Below, in pieces: positions 7,675 to 14,249 of a DNA stretch of 42,443 bases. Made by a program: the position numbers and the translations under genes. The stretch comes from a virus, in IMG/VR virus record IMGVR_UViG_3300037502_001664, positions 1 to 42,443 of that record; one strand, 5' to 3'. Position 1 is the stretch's first letter. The number at the start of each line of letters is the position of its first letter. The notes beneath the pieces were generated by a model that saw only the letters and a program-made list of their open reading frames with translations, was not told the DNA's origin and did not search any database.

Positions 7675-8268
7675 ATCTAACTCTTTGCGTTTAGCTTTGT
7701 AGGTTTCGTAAATCTCTATCAACTCTTCCTTTGTCCACCTTTTGGTTTTTGGTGAGTTAATAATTCTATCGTACTCATTTCTTCCAACGCGCCTTATCAA
7801 TTCAGGCGTAAATCCTTCAATATTTCCGCTTAGATGGTTATTGCATTTTGCGCAACTTGATGCCACGTTGGATTCATCAAACCTTAGATAACTACAAGCA
7901 CCCCTTGACCGATAATGAGATGCATGCCTTTGATGTGTCCCGTCATCAGGTTTACCACAACTAACGCAAGGCAATCCTTTATCTCTTAATCGAATAAACT
8001 TATTGAATTCAGATTGTGCTCTATCTGCGTACCATTTAAGCGGTCTTAATTCCTCTTTGCGCTCTCTCAATCGCTCTCTATCGGCTTTTTCTTTTTTAGC
8101 TTGTACTTGCTTGGCTTTCTGCTCTTTTCGCTTCTGCGTCTTTTCTGCTTGCAATTTAGCATACTCAAAGGCGCAACCTTGAGAGCAAAACCAAAACAGC
8201 GGAGTTTTAACCGCTGATTCAGTGTCTAGTTTGCATTTGCACTGCTTGCATTTTTTGTTAGCCAAGCC
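7666..8268 (-). CDS. ninG: NinG / Rap recombination protein
   Basis: The 200-residue protein matches lambda NinG: an N-terminal CxxC...CxxxC zinc finger (KCKQCKCKLD, then FCSQGC), a long Lys/Arg/Glu coiled coil (about 55-85), and a C-terminal HNH-like zinc domain with PCVSCGK, ASHYRSRG and SSCAKCNNHLSGN. Lambda NinG (Rap) is a structure-specific nuclease that processes branched recombination intermediates. I choose the ATG at 8268 because GAGGAG lies just upstream, inside the end of the HNH gene. It works in the same pathway as NinB and the Sak4-like protein in this genome. Confidence 0.92.
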   Translation of the reverse strand, partial: GLANKKCKQCKCKLDTESAVKTPLFWFCSQGCAFEYAKLQAEKTQKRKEQKAKQVQAKKEKADRERLRERKEELRPLKWYADRAQSEFNKFIRLRDKGLPCVSCGKPDDGTHQRHASHYRSRGACSYLRFDESNVASSCAKCNNHLSGNIEGFTPELIRRVGRNEYDRIINSPKTKRWTKEELIEIYETYKAKRKELDCD

Positions 8269-8608
8269 CATTCTCCTCAAACCAAAAAACAACTGGTTTA
8301 TCTTCCATGTTTAGAATACCAAGCCTAACAAGAGCTTTACCCTTTCCAGACGCTAATATTTCACGACGTCCATCTTCAATAATTCTTCGATAATTCTCAA
8401 GGTCGCTACAGTGCTTGTGTAGATTGCATTTGTGGCATGATGGTACAAGATTTTCATCATTATCCTTATCCTTGTGAATCATTTCACCACCAATCCTAAT
8501 TGCTGGGTCAACATGATCTGCATGCCAACCTTTCTCTGGTAAATCACAACCACAATACCAACACTTACCACCTGATTTATCCCATATGGCTTTTCGTTTC
8601 TTGTTCAT
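8258..8608 (-). CDS. HNH endonuclease
   Basis: The 116-residue protein has a classical HNH fold: CWYCGCDL, then HADHVDP (the first His pair), then LVPSCHKCNLHK with Asn and the second zinc pair. It probably nicks or cuts DNA with a divalent metal. Two such nuclease genes lie next to each other, since NinG also carries an HNH-like domain. It overlaps NinG by 11 bases. A free-standing homing nuclease or a recombination helper are both possible. Confidence 0.85.
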   Translation of the reverse strand: MNKKRKAIWDKSGGKCWYCGCDLPEKGWHADHVDPAIRIGGEMIHKDKDNDENLVPSCHKCNLHKHCSDLENYRRIIEDGRREILASGKGKALVRLGILNMEDKPVVFWFEENGLG

Positions 8609-8643
8609 AAACCCTCACTAACAATAGAAATTGATTACAATCA

Positions 8644-8880
8644 CTACTCAACAATCCAATATTGATGGAAAACTCCACATCTTTTTATTGGAGGTAACAC
8701 CTTTAATGCTCTTTCTGCAAGTGTTTCATTAATCACATTAAACTTCATGTTGTACTTTCCGTCTTTAATTAGTCCGTTTATTAACATCTTTAGCTGCTTG
8801 TAGTCATTCTCAAATTGACCATGCCTTGCTATAAGGTTTCTTTTTGAGTGTAAACCTTTGTGCTTATCAAGATTAATCAT
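8644..8880 (-). CDS. Hypothetical protein, 78 aa
   Basis: Not recognised. The protein is basic and starts at an ATG with GAGG about 7 bases upstream. The N-terminal half is Lys/His/Arg-rich and the C-terminal half alternates hydrophobic residues. It sits between the NinX-like and HNH genes in the replication/recombination operon. Confidence 0.7.
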   Translation of the reverse strand: MINLDKHKGLHSKRNLIARHGQFENDYKQLKMLINGLIKDGKYNMKFNVINETLAERALKVLPPIKRCGVFHQYWIVE

Positions 8881-8886
8881 AAATCC

Positions 8887-9072
8887 TCACTGATAATAAT
8901 CATTAGACTTTTGAAGTGTAACCACAGAACCAATCTCATTCTTAACCACGCTAACAGGCTCATAGAGTTCGTTTAATCCATCTATAACCACTTCATAACC
9001 GTTAGTGAAGGCTTCCATAAACATTTCGGTTGTTTCTTTATCTGCTTGCAGGGTTAGAGTTTGAGGGTTCAT
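8887..9072 (-). CDS. Hypothetical protein, 61 aa
   Basis: Not recognised. I choose the ATG at 9072 because AAGGA lies 8 bases upstream; the ATG at 9081 is too close to that SD. The protein is acidic, with a helix around residues 10-25 (ETTEMFMEAF) and a beta-like C-terminal part. The gene begins inside the last 35 bases of the NinX-like gene, so translation is probably coupled. Confidence 0.65.
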   Translation of the reverse strand: MNPQTLTLQADKETTEMFMEAFTNGYEVVIDGLNELYEPVSVVKNEIGSVVTLQKSNDYYQ

Positions 9073-9379
9073 TTTCAGCATCCTTTATTTTTAGAAAGCA
9101 AATCATTGCAGCGCGCAGCCCGTTTTCTGATTTAGAGTGAAAATCTTCATCATCAGTCTCTGGGTTTATATAGTGAGCCTCGTAGTATGGATTATCATCA
9201 GGCATGAAAACTAGGCTTATTCCATACTCGTTAATAATTTCCCATGAGTTAGCTGCATTCGAGCAAGGTCTAAATTTGTTTTGCTTCCATATTCTCTCCA
9301 TATCCTTATCGCCAGAACCGAATTTAATCTCAAAAATCTTTCGGTCAATAGCAATATCACCCATATCTTCATATTTCAT
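9038..9379 (-). CDS. NinX-like protein (DUF2591)
   Basis: The 113-residue protein matches the NinX/DUF2591 family: FRPCSNAANSWEII, then GISLVF, then NGLRAAMICFLKI near the end. The family is common in the nin regions of lambdoid phages; its function is unknown. It starts with an ATGA overlap with NinB. The start MKYEDMGDIAI is typical in length and character for the family. Confidence 0.85.
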   Translation of the reverse strand: MKYEDMGDIAIDRKIFEIKFGSGDKDMERIWKQNKFRPCSNAANSWEIINEYGISLVFMPDDNPYYEAHYINPETDDEDFHSKSENGLRAAMICFLKIKDAENEPSNSNPASR

Positions 9380-9804
9380 CTATTTTGCTCCTCTATGTAT
9401 CTACGGTATTCACAATCTTCTGGAATGGTTAACCTAAATCCATTCTCAATAGCCCAGTTTTCTATCTGTATAAGGTAATGAGTCATTTCTCCAATATCCA
9501 GCCTCTTTGTGCTGGAAAAAGTTAACTCTTTCCTTCCTAGCATTACTGTCTTTTGTGGGCAGAATTTCTTTTTGAAATACTCATGCAAAACTTCTGGCTC
9601 ATGATCTTCACCAATTCGCTTGTGTATCTGTTCGCAAATTTCAGTAAGCCACATCCACATTAGTGCATTCTGCGATAAAGACCTTTTCTCTCTCCACTCG
9701 CTAATAACCAATTTAATAGTTTTACCCATTAGTATTGCATTGGATATTGTTTGAATAGCAAAGCCTAGATTTACACCATCAACACGAAGCTCTAGTTTTT
9801 TCAT
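9376..9804 (-). CDS. ninB: NinB / Orf recombination mediator
   Basis: The 142-residue protein matches lambda NinB (Orf), a recombination mediator that binds SSB and single-stranded DNA and can replace RecFOR. Visible family signs are the basic REKRSLSQNALMWMWLTEI segment (about 38-56) and the later KKKFCP and EYFKKKF region. Its length equals that of lambda NinB. The start codon is directly adjacent to the stop of the Dam-like gene (TAAATG). It probably cooperates with NinG and with the SSB-like protein at 17062. Confidence 0.92.
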   Translation of the reverse strand: MKKLELRVDGVNLGFAIQTISNAILMGKTIKLVISEWREKRSLSQNALMWMWLTEICEQIHKRIGEDHEPEVLHEYFKKKFCPQKTVMLGRKELTFSSTKRLDIGEMTHYLIQIENWAIENGFRLTIPEDCEYRRYIEEQNR

Positions 9805-10332
9805 TTATTTTCCAGCTATATCCTTTCTATCAATCAAAACAACTGATTGCTTAATTGGAGAATTCGAATCAAAGATAAACACAACACTTCCTTTGTTATT
9901 TCCGCTAACCGGCTTTTGTGTTTCTGCGTTAATAAATGACAATCTGCCGCTAATTAAATGACACTCCGTACAATTTTCAAAAGCAAGCTTAAACCATTTT
10001 ACAGACGTGTCGGCAGGTATAAGCATTAAAACTGGTACCTTTGATTGTCTTGAAATGTCTATACACAATTCAACCCATGGATTAATATCGCTGTACGGCG
10101 GATTGCAGAATACCGCACCATCAAAGCCTTTGTTAGATTGTTTAAATGCACTGTTATCTCCTTCGCTACAATACCAATTGCAAAGTTTATTCTCTTTGCT
10201 AGCAGCCAAATCCCATTCAAACATAAATCTCCTATCGTAATAATCAAAAACCTCTCTAGGTGTTTGCCATAAATCGCGAATTTCTTTAGGCGTTTCGCTA
10301 TCGTGATAACCTTTCACTTTTCTATCCCTCAT
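9805..10332 (-). CDS. Phage DNA N6-adenine methyltransferase (Dam family)
   Basis: The 175-residue protein belongs to the phage-type DNA N-6-adenine methyltransferases. Visible signs are LWQTPREVFD, DLAAS (41-45, the SAM region) and the catalytic NPPY at residues 77-80. It likely methylates adenine in GATC-like sites and so protects phage DNA from host nucleases or regulates replication. Its last gene partner is NinB; its start overlaps the P-like gene by 11 bases. It lacks the C-terminal target domain of larger Dam proteins, as usual for this phage group. Confidence 0.9.
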   Translation of the reverse strand: MRDRKVKGYHDSETPKEIRDLWQTPREVFDYYDRRFMFEWDLAASKENKLCNWYCSEGDNSAFKQSNKGFDGAVFCNPPYSDINPWVELCIDISRQSKVPVLMLIPADTSVKWFKLAFENCTECHLISGRLSFINAETQKPVSGNNKGSVVFIFDSNSPIKQSVVLIDRKDIAGK

Positions 10333-10957
10333 CTCGTTTAAGTATCTTAGCTATTCTAGGGTGTAATTTGTTTCCATGTTGTGATGTGTATCTCTCTCTT
10401 GCTAAATCGTTTGTGTTTTTTACTGAATTGGGAGGCAAGGCTTTTAACATCTCACTGTTAAGTCTTAACTCTCCGCGCCGCTCTTTCATTAAAGCCTCCT
10501 TCATGAATTTTTTATGCATTCTTTCAGCAGATTCATGGCTTGACACTCTAATGTTGTAACCTGCATTTTCATAAACCCATTGCTCAACTCGACCCTCTGG
10601 CGCTTTAGCTAAGCAGCGCATAAATGCAGCGTGATAATCAACTTCTGATTGACCGTGGATTAAAGCTAGAAAATCAGCCAAATCAGGCGCCCACGCATTA
10701 CCACTTCGAATATTCTCCCTAACCTTGCTAATTCCTTTTCTAATTTGCTCATCACTGAGTTGACCAATCTCTGTTATCCAAATCGATGACGGAACCTTGC
10801 CATTCTTCTTCACCCACTTGTCCGTTAGATACCCTGTCATTATCTCCCATAACTTCTGAGCCGCCGAAAAACTCTCTTCTCTGCTCCTCAAGGGCTGCCT
10901 TGACTCTGTCTGTTGCTGAGTTGCTTGTTGTAGCATTTGCTTGTTTATTTGCTGCAT
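10322..10957 (-). CDS. Replication protein P-like (helicase loader)
   Basis: The 211-residue protein resembles lambda P, which brings host DnaB helicase to the origin. The middle segment SFSAAQKLWEIM and the RENIRSGNAWAPDLADFLAL region correspond to the conserved central part of that family. The start at 10957 has a strong AAAGGAA SD 6 bases upstream, so the gene begins 206 bases inside the O-like gene. The N-terminus is very rich in Gln. The length is close to that of lambda P. Similarity was judged by eye. Confidence 0.75.
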   Translation of the reverse strand: MQQINKQMLQQATQQQTESRQPLRSREESFSAAQKLWEIMTGYLTDKWVKKNGKVPSSIWITEIGQLSDEQIRKGISKVRENIRSGNAWAPDLADFLALIHGQSEVDYHAAFMRCLAKAPEGRVEQWVYENAGYNIRVSSHESAERMHKKFMKEALMKERRGELRLNSEMLKALPPNSVKNTNDLARERYTSQHGNKLHPRIAKILKRDEG

Positions 10958-11312
10958 TTTTATTTCCTTTCAACCAGTTTCTAACCGCTGCCTTCCAGTC
11001 TTTCATTTTATTTTTACCAACCATCCAACCTTTCATTTCGTAGAAGTCGATAAACTTCTCAGCTTCAAACTCAACTAGACAACCTCTTTCTTTAAAGTAT
11101 TGCGAAGCCTCATTGAGTGTTGGAGGTATAAATCTTGTTTGCTTTGGCTTTTGAATGGCAACCTCTTTCTTGCCAAATGTCTGCTCATGAAAGTTGTTTA
11201 TCATTCTTTCAAGCATGTAACCACGAGAGCGATCGAACTTATCACACAATTCAATAAGCTTCCGCTTGCCCTCTCCACTAATATCCGCGCTTATTTTTTC
11301 GCTTCTAACCAT
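10752..11312 (-). CDS. Replication initiator, O-like, with N-terminal ribbon-helix-helix
   Basis: The 186-residue protein has two parts. Residues 1-45 look like a ribbon-helix-helix DNA-binding fold (a KISADIS strand followed by two helices, with RSRGYMLERM). Residues about 65-115 match the segment found near the C-terminus of many phage initiators (FIDFYEMKGWMVGKNKM, then DWKAAVRNW). The last 68 residues overlap the P-like gene in another frame and are Asn/Ala/Thr-rich. I choose the ATG at 11312 (GGTGAT upstream) over 11324. Together with P it should start replication; an origin inside this gene is expected by analogy with lambda, but I cannot identify it. Confidence 0.75.
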   Translation of the reverse strand: MVRSEKISADISGEGKRKLIELCDKFDRSRGYMLERMINNFHEQTFGKKEVAIQKPKQTRFIPPTLNEASQYFKERGCLVEFEAEKFIDFYEMKGWMVGKNKMKDWKAAVRNWLKGNKNAANKQANATTSNSATDRVKAALEEQRREFFGGSEVMGDNDRVSNGQVGEEEWQGSVIDLDNRDWSTQ

Positions 11313-11346
11313 TTGAATCACCATGTATTAATAAATAATATTTTCT

Positions 11347-11352
11347 ATTATA
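11347..11352 (-). promoter_or_regulatory. Candidate -10 of the replication operon
   Basis: A perfect TATAAT lies 35 bases upstream of the O-like start (11312), read leftward, just after the terminator at 11361-11386. No good -35 is present at 16-18 bases. Confidence 0.4.
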
Positions 11353-11360
11353 GTAGTTTA

Positions 11361-11386
11361 AAAAGAAAGGAAGCGCAATTACTTCC
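11361..11386 (-). terminator. Terminator before the replication operon
   Basis: Read leftward, GGAAG pairs with CTTCC across an eight-base loop and is followed by TTTCTTTTT. It ends the transcript carrying the structured RNA, the tRNA and the two small downstream genes. Confidence 0.8.
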
Positions 11387-11556
11387 TATTCATTAGATTG
11401 TCTTTGTAGGTCTGCTAGTTTATCTCTTAACCTCTTTAACTCATCACTAGCTGCTTTCTTATCATCAAAGTCAGAACTGTATTTTAGCTTATTCTTTTGC
11501 TTTGCTATCTGCTTTAGTGTGCGCTGTATAGTGCGCTTTAAGTGGTTAGGATGCAT
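11386..11556 (-). CDS. Small basic coiled-coil protein, 56 aa
   Basis: Not recognised. It is Lys/Arg-rich throughout, with Leu at heptad-like positions in the second half (LKRLRDKLADLQRQ), so a coiled coil is likely. It starts 11 bases inside the end of the methyltransferase gene, and its stop lies in the terminator stem at 11386. Probably translated by coupling. Confidence 0.65.
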   Translation of the reverse strand: MHPNHLKRTIQRTLKQIAKQKNKLKYSSDFDDKKAASDELKRLRDKLADLQRQSNE

Positions 11557-12031
11557 CTGAAATCATTAACTCATTCTTCATAAAGCAAACCCAGTGCGTG
11601 TCGCTGCGCTTTCCGCTAATATGCCCAAACATTGGTTTGTATGGTGAGCAAGTTAGTATCTCTTTTGTCTTTATTTGTATTTCATTCCATTTAAATATAA
11701 GAACGCCATCATTCTCAAGTACCCTAAAGCACTCTCTAAACGCCTTTGATATGTAATCGCGCCAATCTTCAGGAAGTTTTCCATACTTAAGTGCCATCCA
11801 TGATGCTTCACCAAGCTTATCAAGATGAGGCGGATCAAAAACAACAACTTTAAATTTATCGTCTGGCCAGTCCATATTGGTGAAATCACCAATCACATCA
11901 GGTTTTACGATTAGTTGACGTCCATCGCAGAGATTCGTATCAAGCTCTCTTTTATCTTGGAACACTGTTAATGGGTTTTCTTTATCAAACCAGAACATTT
12001 TTGAACCACAACATGCATCTAGCACTTTCAT
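11546..12031 (-). CDS. SAM-dependent DNA methyltransferase-like protein
   Basis: The 161-residue protein has a class I methyltransferase fold. DACCGS at residues 5-10 is the SAM-binding motif I, and DPPH at 66-69 is a variant of the catalytic DPPY. It likely methylates DNA, most probably adenine. It is the second methyltransferase of this genome. It is the first protein gene downstream of the long non-coding RNA with tRNA, so it is probably expressed from the promoter at 12754. The SD is GGAG, 8 bases upstream. Confidence 0.82.
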   Translation of the reverse strand: MKVLDACCGSKMFWFDKENPLTVFQDKRELDTNLCDGRQLIVKPDVIGDFTNMDWPDDKFKVVVFDPPHLDKLGEASWMALKYGKLPEDWRDYISKAFRECFRVLENDGVLIFKWNEIQIKTKEILTCSPYKPMFGHISGKRSDTHWVCFMKNELMISDAS

Positions 12032-12044
12032 ATTATTTTCTCCA

Positions 12045-12726
12045 ATAGGTCAAACAAAGACACAATGGGTGAAATATCCTTCATATCTTTAAGTTAGTAA
12101 ACAAGTAAGAGGTTCAGTATCACGCCATGTTTAAAGTGTTCTCACACTAGTCAGCTTTCGCTTTCACCCATTCTAAGCAATGCTTATCCCAGTCTTATGG
12201 TCGAACATCTTACTCTAGTCAAATTGTCATTGGGTAGTTTTTACCTGCTCAAAGCCCAACTGGTCACAGTTACTTTTTAGCGGATAGCTGTAAGAAGCTA
12301 AGGAATGGCGCTCTACTCAGGACTCGAACCTGAAACCGTCTGCTTAGAAGGCAGATGAACTATCCAATTGTTCTAGTAGAGCGTTATCTCTATGGAGACT
12401 GTAAGAAAGAATTTGCATCTGCCTCGCAAAGGCTGGAGAATTTCACTCCTTGTCGGTGTATCGGTGGCTTTTAACCTACCTAGAGAGCCATAACCAGATA
12501 ATCTTTTAAGCTCTCACCGCCCTCTCAACTCTGGCGTTAGTCATCTTTAGCTTATGATTAGATACAAAAAAGGATACTTACAACTGCGATCCTCTATGGT
12601 GGAAGAGGGGCGAAACTTGACGGTTTTAAAAACCCCTAGAATCGCATGTGTAAATATCCTCAATCACCGTCTTTTATTCTTAGCAGCTTCCACACCGCTT
12701 TGTGATTGATTCCCGACCAACCACAT
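12045..12726 (-). ncRNA. Large structured non-coding RNA with an embedded tRNA (GOLLD/ROOL-like)
   Basis: A 680-base stretch has no open frame and reads leftward from a strong promoter (12759-12732). It is full of stems. TCAATCAC (12709-12702) pairs with GTGATTGA (12667-12660). AGGATATTTACA (12660-12649) pairs with TGTAAGTATCCT (12582-12571), twelve pairs with one U-G, and the stem continues inward with GCGAT/ATCGC, TCTA/TAGA and AGGGG/CCCCT. Further hairpins lie before the tRNA. After it come AACTG-TGAC-CAGTT, TAAGC...GCTTA, and a last domain closed by AATGGGTGAAA/TTTCACCCATT (12172-12162 / 12074-12064) that includes AGC-GAAA-GCT and AGTGT-GAGA-ACACT with GNRA loops. Size, phage origin and the tRNA inside resemble GOLLD and ROOL RNAs. 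Family membership is inferred, not tested. Confidence 0.75.
12306..12382 (-). tRNA. tRNA-Arg (anticodon TCT)
   Basis: The leftward strand folds into a complete cloverleaf: acceptor GCTCTAC/GTAGAGC, discriminator G and an encoded CCA end (12308-12306), D stem GAAC/GTTC, anticodon stem TCTGC/GCAGA with loop CTTCTAA (anticodon TCT, reading AGA), and a T loop GTTCGAGTC. AGA is a rare arginine codon in many gammaproteobacteria but usual in AT-rich phages, so supply of this tRNA fits codon use. It is located inside the large structured RNA rather than in a tRNA cluster. Direct repeats TTACAG close to both sides (12404 and 12291) border it. Confidence 0.95.
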
Positions 12727-12731
12727 TAATA

Positions 12732-12759
12732 ATTTTAATCTATACTCCTATTTTGTCAA
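12732..12759 (-). promoter_or_regulatory. Strong promoter of the large RNA
   Basis: Read leftward: consensus -35 TTGACA (12759-12754), 16-base spacer, -10 TAAAAT (12737-12732). The start would be near 12725. It is one of the best sigma-70 promoters in the window and has no CRP-like dyad. Confidence 0.85.
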
Positions 12760-12783
12760 TGTTTCAACTAAAAATACTTTTAA

Positions 12784-12954
12784 TCAAATCGGACTCACTA
12801 TCTCGCCAGTAATCACGACTTGATCGCCTTTCTTCTCCCAACTCTTAGCAACTCGCTTTTGGTTATCGAAGTAATAGTATCCATGCTTACTCATTTGATA
12901 TGCTATGTTTTTTAGTGCTGGGGAATGTTTGTGTAGAGTTTGTCTGTAATTCAT
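12784..12954 (-). CDS. Small basic protein, 56 aa
   Basis: Not recognised. It starts at ATG 12954 in an ATGA overlap with the gene upstream. It has a Tyr/His/Lys-rich middle (HGYYYFDNQKR) and a beta-like end. It is the last gene of the leftward set 13937-12784 before the promoter of the structured RNA. Confidence 0.6.
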   Translation of the reverse strand: MNYRQTLHKHSPALKNIAYQMSKHGYYYFDNQKRVAKSWEKKGDQVVITGEIVSPI

Positions 12955-13169
12955 TTTATCTTCCTTATATTCTCAATTCTTACAACCTTATCAACAAAAA
13001 AGAACTCATGTATAAAATAACCCCTCTTTGTTATTACGGGTTCTTTGCTATATAAGCTGTAGTTAAAGCTGCAACCTTTAATGTACTGCTCAGTCCCGTC
13101 CGTGCAGGATACATAAGCATCACAAATATATTGAAAGCAACTGCTTAGCCACTCTTCATAAGTTGGCAT
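12951..13169 (-). CDS. Hypothetical protein, 72 aa
   Basis: Not recognised. The ATG at 13169 has AAGGAG 5 bases upstream. It contains four cysteines, without metal-site spacing, and many Tyr and Phe. The start shares a base with the stop of the gene at 13348, and the stop overlaps the next ATG, so the cluster is translationally coupled. Confidence 0.65.
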   Translation of the reverse strand: MPTYEEWLSSCFQYICDAYVSCTDGTEQYIKGCSFNYSLYSKEPVITKRGYFIHEFFFVDKVVRIENIRKIK

Positions 13170-13348
13170 CACAACTCCTTAACTATAATTGTCTTGTTTC
13201 TTGTTATCTTAAAAACAAATCCCTTTAGTAATTTGCTTTCGTGTACTTGAACTTTTGCTTTTCCATTCATCGCCACTGTCCAGATAATCGAAAGCTTCAA
13301 TAGTGCAAAGCGTTCAGTCTTTAGATGGATTGTTATTGGACGAATCAT
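13169..13348 (-). CDS. Small basic protein, 59 aa
   Basis: Not recognised; the frame is just short of 60 codons. It reads as a basic chain with alternating hydrophobic residues, likely a small beta-rich fold. It overlaps both neighbours: 35 bases with the gene at 13314-13478 in another frame, and one base (TGATG) with the gene downstream. No clear SD is visible. It fills an otherwise empty stretch between coupled genes, the main reason to accept it. Confidence 0.55.
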   Translation of the reverse strand: MIRPITIHLKTERFALLKLSIIWTVAMNGKAKVQVHESKLLKGFVFKITRNKTIIVKEL

Positions 13349-13478
13349 TTAAGTATTTCTCCAATTGAGGAGCCTCATCAAGAAGCTGATTAACTTCCAC
13401 ACCCAACAACTCACACCAGCGTAACAGCTCTTTTCGAGGTGTTGGTGAGGTTTCTACTGCTGTTTCAACTATTCCCAT
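13314..13478 (-). CDS. Hypothetical protein, 54 aa
   Basis: Not recognised. It is an acidic chain with one short helix pair (RKELLRWCELLGVEVNQLL) that might be a degenerate DNA-binding or dimer helix, ending in Asn/Ser/Asp. It begins 14 bases inside the small HTH gene at 13465, with a GGAG 12 bases upstream. Probably coupled to it. Confidence 0.6.
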   Translation of the reverse strand: MGIVETAVETSPTPRKELLRWCELLGVEVNQLLDEAPQLEKYLNDSSNNNPSKD

Positions 13479-13635
13479 TTTTTAACTTCTCCAATACACC
13501 TAGGCAGATAATTTCGAATAACTTAGGCTTTCTTTTATGCCAACCCTTAAGGGTGTTGATGTGGATTTCAGTTACTTCTGATACTTGAACCAGGCTTTTG
13601 CAGCCTAGTTGTTTTGCGGTTTGTGATGGAGTCAT
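13465..13635 (-). CDS. Small HTH protein, MTPSQ family (copy 2)
   Basis: The 56-residue protein begins MTPSQTAKQLGC and contains a helix-turn-helix (SLVQVSEVTEIHINTLKGW) like the copy at 6647-6820 (MTPSQRAKELGC, SLAQV). The two are paralogues with about the same length; the C-terminal ends differ. A DNA-binding regulator is likely. It starts in an ATGA overlap with the gene at 13632-13937. Confidence 0.75.
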   Translation of the reverse strand: MTPSQTAKQLGCKSLVQVSEVTEIHINTLKGWHKRKPKLFEIICLGVLEKLKNGNS

Positions 13636-13937
13636 TTTGCAAAAGGCTCCCTTGGTTTGTAGTTGTACTTATGCCAGTTATCTGGATATAAAATTACCTC
13701 GCTGTAATCATCCTTCTTGCTCGCAAAACCAAGCTCAACACAAAGCGCGTGAGCTTCGTGCTCCCTCTTTATTCTGTCCATAGCATTCCACCCCATATCA
13801 ACGTAGTGATTCTCCCTGCGTCTTTGTGTCATTTCTGACGTATCCCTTTCGGATAACTTTAAGTTTTTTGCGTGTAGTTTTTTTATCTCTTTCAGCTCGT
13901 GGATAAGTTTATCTATAATTTCAATGTCTTTTTTCAT
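13632..13937 (-). CDS. Helical hypothetical protein, 101 aa
   Basis: Not recognised. The first 45 residues are a strongly charged helix with Leu/Ile heptads (IIDKLIHELKEIKKLH), so a coiled coil is likely. The rest contains several His and aromatic residues. It is the second gene of the unit starting at 14157. Confidence 0.7.
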   Translation of the reverse strand: MKKDIEIIDKLIHELKEIKKLHAKNLKLSERDTSEMTQRRRENHYVDMGWNAMDRIKREHEAHALCVELGFASKKDDYSEVILYPDNWHKYNYKPREPFAK

Positions 13938-13953
13938 TTCAAATCAAGGCTGA

Positions 13954-14157
13954 TTACTCAGCCAAGTCCTTTTTGATTTTCTTGCAAAATGCACAATCTT
14001 GATTTGATAAGCTCAACTTCCAAACTTGTATTTTTTCATTTGCTTCAATTTTTGCATCTTGCTCGTTTGTTGATTTAACCTTAATTTGTTTTGTTCTTTT
14101 GATTTTATCGCCGCAGGTATCGCAATAAATTACAGCTTTAACTTTTAATGTGTTCAT
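13954..14157 (-). CDS. Small zinc-ribbon protein, 67 aa
   Basis: The 67-residue protein has YCDTCGD near the start and DCAFCKK near the end, a four-cysteine zinc ribbon split by a Lys/Glu-rich middle. I choose the ATG at 14157 because AGAGGA lies just upstream and the promoter is 33 bases away; the frame open to 14232 runs through that promoter. It is the first gene of its unit. Confidence 0.75.
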   Translation of the reverse strand: MNTLKVKAVIYCDTCGDKIKRTKQIKVKSTNEQDAKIEANEKIQVWKLSLSNQDCAFCKKIKKDLAE

Positions 14158-14170
14158 TTTTAATCCTCTC

Positions 14171-14233
14171 ATCTCGTTGGTATGTGTATATAATGGACTT
14201 ATATAGTCCGTTTGTAAAGTGATGAAAGTCACA
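14171..14233 (-). promoter_or_regulatory. Promoter with spacer palindrome and adjacent CRP-like dyad
   Basis: Read leftward: dyad TGTGA CTTTCA TCACT (14233-14218), then -35 TTTACA (14218-14213), 17-base spacer, -10 CATTAT (14195-14190). The spacer holds the palindrome GGACT-N5-AGTCC (14195-14209). The transcript would begin close to CATACCAACGAGAT (14184-14171), nearly the same as the leader at 7587-7574. Two control inputs are suggested. Confidence 0.75.
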
Positions 14234-14249
14234 TTTCTGAATTTAAGCC

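Noticed and set aside
10880-10960. Replication origin iterons within the O-like gene (repeated TTGCT phrases)
   Set aside because: The repeats are irregular and also explained by the Gln/Asn-rich coding; no clear iteron set or AT-rich unwinding element could be shown.
12180-12260. Second tRNA near the tRNA-Arg (a GTTCGACC-like T loop)
   Set aside because: No matching acceptor, D or anticodon stems could be built; it is better explained as part of the structured RNA.
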